Notes under the pieces: model-generated
Told to the model about the DNA's origin: nothing
Seen by the model: the letters and a program-made list of their open reading frames with translations, nothing else
Databases searched by the model: none
Translations under genes and position numbers: made by a program
Shown here: one piece after another, positions 59,698-64,000 of the stretch
Numbering within the stretch: the stretch's first letter is position 1
How the letters are laid out: each line of letters begins with the position of its first letter
From: Erythrophleum ivorense
Taxonomy: Eukaryota > Streptophyta > Magnoliopsida > Fabales > Fabaceae
Direction: 5' to 3'
DNA: 64,000 bases
Assembly: GCA_026724425.1 (NCBI GenBank)
Contig: JAIUCV010000003.1
Location: forward strand, 55,631,088-55,695,087

Positions 59698-59895
59698 AAT
59701 TGCTCTTAAAGGGTGAGGTGGTGCTAAAAGTCCTATGTGATGGGTGAGGTGAAGCTAAATGTCCCTAAAAATGAGTGAGACAAGGCCAAAAGTCTCATAG
59801 ATAAGTGAGGCCAAGTCAAAAGTTCCTAAATCAAGAGTGAGGCCAATCTGAAAGTCCCCAAAATAGGGTGAGACTAGACCAAAAGTCCCTAGAGC
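59698..59895 (+). repeat. GTGAGGCCAAAAGTCCC minisatellite in solo LTR B
   Basis: Six units of about 31-34 bp with the form GGGTGAGG(C/T)..AAAAGTCCCTA: near 59699, 59739, 59771, 59804, 59838 and 59867. Short frames through it are not conserved with the other copy. Confidence 0.88.
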
Positions 59896-61477
59896 TCATT
59901 CTTGGCATTGATATGATTTCCATGGTATATAAATTATATGTTGTATGATTTTGAATGGTTGGATGCCTACTTGCATGCTTTGACATGTTTATATGCCTTG
60001 ATTGCTTCCTTAAATGAGTGCATAAGCTATTGAAATTCCATGAATCTCACTCCCTTCCCTCTCCCATCTTAATATATTAGGTGGAGCTCAAGGAGGCCCA
60101 AGTGCAAGTCAAGGAGCCTAGTTGAGTATGCTTAGCTAGTTATATAGCTTATTTTGGTTCTTTTGATATAAAGAAGTGCCAAAATGTATATGTAGATATT
60201 ATTTTTGACATTTAAATAGATGAACAAATGTAAAATCATGTATATGTGATGTATGAACCATTTATGGAACCAAAGTAATGAGAATGCAAGTTTTGGGTAT
60301 TTAGTAGCCCATTCTTAGATGTATATTCTTGAGTGTAGCATATGAGTTTGAGAGTCATGATGGTTTGGACCACTTGGGCAATTCACATCTGACGCCTTAG
60401 TGCTTTTAAACTTGCCGAAGAGGTGCCAAACACTAAAAGAAGCCATTTGGACCAAAGAATTGCATTATGAGAAGTAAAAGCGACTATATTGGTGGGTTAT
60501 GTCACTTTTTGTCCAAATGAGCTCTTCTTGATCTAAAATTTGGCATGCTTCTAGATATTGTTAAGATATTTTTGGGAAGCTAAAATGTAGAATATTTAGA
60601 AGTCTATGGAATATTTGGCTAATTTTTGAAGTTAGGAATTTTTTTGGTTTGGTCATTGCTACTGTTCCTTTTGGTCCAAAATGAAATTATGTCATTCATG
60701 GGCCAAACAATATCTAATTGCTATGAAATTTTATAGGAAGAAACTAGACATGCACATTGACCTATACCAACTAGAAGCACCTCAATTAGAGGTCTGTAGA
60801 GGGAGAAATAATTTTCTGAAATTGCTATTTTGTTTTAGGCATACCTTCAGGCCTGCGTTACTATTTGATTAGTTTTCGGGGTCTGAATGCTCTTGCCTTG
60901 GTTAGAACTATTTTTTTCTCTAGTTAACATCTGTAGCTTTTCATATTGATATCATTTGTATGGATTAGATTTTTGTGAAATTAATTGAACATTTTTAAAA
61001 TTTACATTAGAAATCTGTATCAGTACTTGGGACAGCTAGACCTTTGTGGCTATTTCATTGTCAAATGTGGTCCAAAGGCTATATTCATGTCCTGAAATTA
61101 TTTTTGTGTGAATTTAACATCTAGATATTTCCAAAAAGCCATGGTATTCTTAATTCTCATTTTTCTAGAATTAGTTATGATTTTTCAAAGTTGGAGCCAA
61201 AAATCTAACTTTTGGACCCGTGAGAGAAATTACATTTTTCTAATTTTTTGCTTCATATTCATGGTTCATGGATTATTTTATGCTATGTAAGAGTTGTATG
61301 AATTGATTTTGAGTAGAGAATGTAATTGATAGGCTCACGGGACCCACGGGGCACAGTATGACCATTTAAACCCTAACTTAAACTTTAAAATGCCATGGTT
61401 TACTCTTTTTCTTTGGGAATCATATGGAATCAAGTCTAAGTGGACGCTAGTTGAGGTTAACACATTATGGTGTTACA

Positions 61478-62860
61478 TTAATATAGGGGTACAGGTCATA
61501 TACACACATATGGACATCCATTTACACATCACTTAATTCTCTTTTGTGATGCACAAACACAAGCAGCAATTGATGCAAGAGAACAAAGGGAGTTTCACAT
61601 CCAAGAAGGAATGGAAGACAGGGATTTACATGGGAGAAACATACCATCAAGCACAAGATCAAAATACATATGCATAGGCCATCTCCATCTCACCTACGTC
61701 ACACACAAACTCTCACACATCCATGGCATGCACTCTCATTCATTCAACACACTTCTAGGTCACACAAGCTCACTACTCACACATAATGCATTAGCTCACA
61801 TACTTTCTTCAACACACACACACACAGAGCTGACGTGGGAATTGCACATAGGGAGCATGGGTTTTGGGAGGAAGGCAGAACATGTGAAAAGAAAAGGGAA
61901 GCATAGGCTGAGCATGTGGTATTGGCTGGAGAAAGGCTCAAGTACAAAGAAAGGCAGAACGTGGAACAAGAGGCACATATTAAAGTACGTGGAAAAGATA
62001 AGATAAAGAAGCACGGGATACATATGATGAAATAAGAGGCTCTATTTTCTCATTGAGGTACACGATAATGTTAAGGCACATAATCATGTAATCAGGGGGG
62101 CCCACACATATTCATGTAAGAAAGAAGCACTAAGAGAGCGCGTGAGAGGGAGGGGAGAAAAAAAGGCTCGGGTAGAGAACAAAGGAGGCCAGAAATCAAT
62201 CTTTTATTCATTTATTATCTCCATCAGCTATGGCTCACCTCTTCATTTCTCTTCCATCAATTTTCACTCTATGAATCACTAATTCCATTCTTATGGCTAG
62301 CTAGGAGGAAGACCTTAGATTGAAGCTTGAATCCATGAAGATTGTCAAGGGACTTTGGCTAAGAATTTTACATCTTTTTTTCTCTCTTTCTAACACTTTT
62401 CTTGTTCTTGTATTAGCTTGGTCAAGTTAGTATTAGATTGAGATATGTATTGTTTGTAATTAGTGGCTAGTTAGATATTAATTAAGAGAGTATTTGAAGA
62501 TTAATGGATCAATTTAAGTGTTAGATTTTTCATTGACTTTGAATTTTTCATATATGCAGTTAAAGTGTTTGATGAAATACATGTTAAAAATTGTGTACTT
62601 GAATGTTTAATTTGAGGTCTCCTTAAAGTTTAATTGGTTAATTGAACATCCTATGGTGAAAATTTAAAGATTAATGTGATTTCTAAATCATTCAATTTAA
62701 GTGTTCAATGATTCTAATGAAAAAAAATTAATGATTTTATGTAGAGTTGAAGTCTCAATTCAACACCAAATTGTCAATATCTTAAATCTTGTGTGGTAAC
62801 TCAAAAAAATTGTCATGAACACATGTAGGAACTCTTAAACCAAAACCAATAATAATTGAA
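61478..62860 (+). mobile_element. Right part of the older split element
   Basis: It continues the CACACA/ACTCA composition seen left of solo LTR B, then a purine-rich piece (61840-62000), then a less AT-rich leader-like region with TTCTCTTCCATC (62240). The far end is undefined. The frame at 61611-62006 has no recognisable domain. Confidence 0.3.
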
Positions 62861-64000
62861 TTAGGATGAAGATAGCGGATATCAAGGGATAAATCCAAAG
62901 CTAGTCACATGTCAATTCCTTACTTGTTAATTCATATAATTTAGTTAGTAGTTAGGAATTTTAATTCAATCAAATTTTAGTTAGTTTAATTAATCAAAAC
63001 CCCTTTGAATTATGTAGTTTCAAAAGTTCACTTAAAAAGCTTAATTGAATATTGAAATCCATTTTCAAAGGAAACAATCTAAGTTGCACTCTATACTCCA
63101 AATCTTGTCTAACCTAGTTTATTTAAGATTGCTCGACACAATCATCACCTAAAGCCTGACTTGATTAAGATATTGGGCTTGTTTTTATACTTGTGGCCTA
63201 ACCCAGCCTAGAGAAACTCAATTTTATGTTTAATAAGCTTGAAAATATGTTTCTTTTCAATAAACAACAAATCAATTATTCAAAAATTGAAAACCAATTC
63301 CAAACAAAAATAAAGAGGCACTCAAACTAAAAGTTAATGTTCTTGAATATAGAGTTAATATATATATATATTCAATAAAGGCACTCATCAATCATTTAAT
63401 TCTAAACTAAAATCCAAAAAATAAATTACTAAAAATATTATAAAGATACATGTAATAAAAACAAACATTAAAATCATTTGGATCCAAGCAACAAATGGAA
63501 AAGAGGCCGAGGGAGGAGAGGTTGGTGTGATGGAGGAGAAGCTTTGGATCCAGGCAAAATTCAAAAAGATCATACCTGAACCTAACTTGATGAATCAATA
63601 ACCATTGTGTAAGTTTTAGGTTTAGTTCACGCCAAATTGAAAGGCTGTCATCGAGAAAACACATACTTCATATGCAGTGTACCACCAAAGACTAAAGTCG
63701 TAGCTACTTACTCATCAAATTTCCAACTCCAATGGAAAAAATAATATCATGCCATATCCCAAAACTCATAAAACCTTTGAAGAAGATATAGGGGAAGAAG
63801 AGAGAAAACAGAAAGATAGGAAAAGGAAAAGAGAAAAGAAATTAGGATAGTCGTCAATAGGCAAAACCTCAATTTTGTCATAGCAACTAAAATGTTTCAT
63901 ATAGCAAACAAAACATGAGAAGCATCGAGTTGGTTTTTTCTTTTTTCATTTTTGGGGGGGAGGGAACAACTAGAAAAAGGAATTTCTGTCAATCAAAGCC
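62861..64000. other. AT-rich right end without a supported gene
   Basis: A (TA)n at 63358-63371 and purine-rich runs at 63780-63850. Short minus-strand frames at 63388-63664 overlap in different phases and match no family. Nothing else seen. Confidence 0.45.

Larger units (their letters stand above)
58599..61477 (+). mobile_element. Solo LTR B, 2.88 kb, CGCTATAG-array family
   Basis: It begins TGTAACAATAAAAAATTTTG and ends TGGTGTTACA. It is the inverted counterpart of 24646-27485, with the same terminal sequence, palindrome array, ACAAAAACTAGGGAG stretch, purine-rich GAGAGAGAGAAAG leader, GTGAGGCCAAAAG minisatellite and the GAATCTCACTCC..TAGGTGGA stretch. CATTA lies before it and CATTA overlaps its last bases, compatible with a 4-5 bp target duplication. 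There is no interior and no primer site after it. Confidence 0.82.

Noticed and set aside
1..64000. CRISPR arrays, tRNA or rRNA genes, bacterial operons
   Set aside because: No regularly spaced repeat-spacer units, no cloverleaf candidates and no operon-like gene packing seen; the window is plant nuclear DNA.

Overview
This window reads as nuclear DNA of a flowering plant, a eudicot and possibly a woody one. It is very AT-rich and intron-containing. It carries Copia, Ty3/Gypsy (Athila-like and another lineage), CACTA, MITE and long solo-LTR sequences, plus two MADS-box genes of the SVP/AGL24/StMADS11 group with the exon sizes typical of that group. No bacterial operon, CRISPR array, rRNA or tRNA gene was seen. 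The species cannot be named from sequence alone.

Genes. Only two host genes can be supported. Both lie on the minus strand, head to tail. Gene 2 (17975-22287) is complete: seven coding exons splice into a 204-residue MADS/I/K/C protein. Gene 1 (exon 1 at 9875-10056, exon 2 at 1428-1509) continues past the left edge; its intron 1 is about 8.4 kb and contains a 4.9 kb Copia element. The two MADS domains match at 50 of 60 residues. The pair looks like a tandem SVP-type cluster, the arrangement known for dormancy-associated MADS (DAM) genes, but no dormancy role can be read from sequence.

Layout. 1-10 kb: gene 1 with a Copia insertion and an intronic MITE. 10-18 kb: spacer with microsatellites, a 303 bp MITE and tandem duplications. 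18-22.3 kb: gene 2. 22.3-24.6 kb: its upstream region. 24.6-27.5 kb: a 2.84 kb solo LTR, minus strand. 27.6-43.1 kb: a three-level nest, with an Athila-like element whose 5' LTR is split by a Gypsy element, itself split by a 3.67 kb solo LTR with a perfect target duplication. 43.1-44.5 kb: a diverged third Athila-type LTR. 45.1-50.9 kb: a gag-only LTR element interrupted by a decayed CACTA transposon. 51-57 kb: AT-rich, nearly featureless, with one inverted-arm element. 57.1-62.9 kb: an old repeat split by a second copy of the 2.9 kb solo LTR, inverted relative to the first. 62.9-64 kb: nothing recognised.

Functionally, the window is a MADS-box locus next to a large retrotransposon accumulation. 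All transposon coding regions carry stops or frameshifts, so none looks autonomous now. I found no clearly new biological system. The most unusual items are the LTR family with a dense CGCTATAG-type palindrome array, the gag-only element hosting a CACTA, the SVP paralogue that stops one residue short of an LxLxL tail, and the Copia-expanded first intron.
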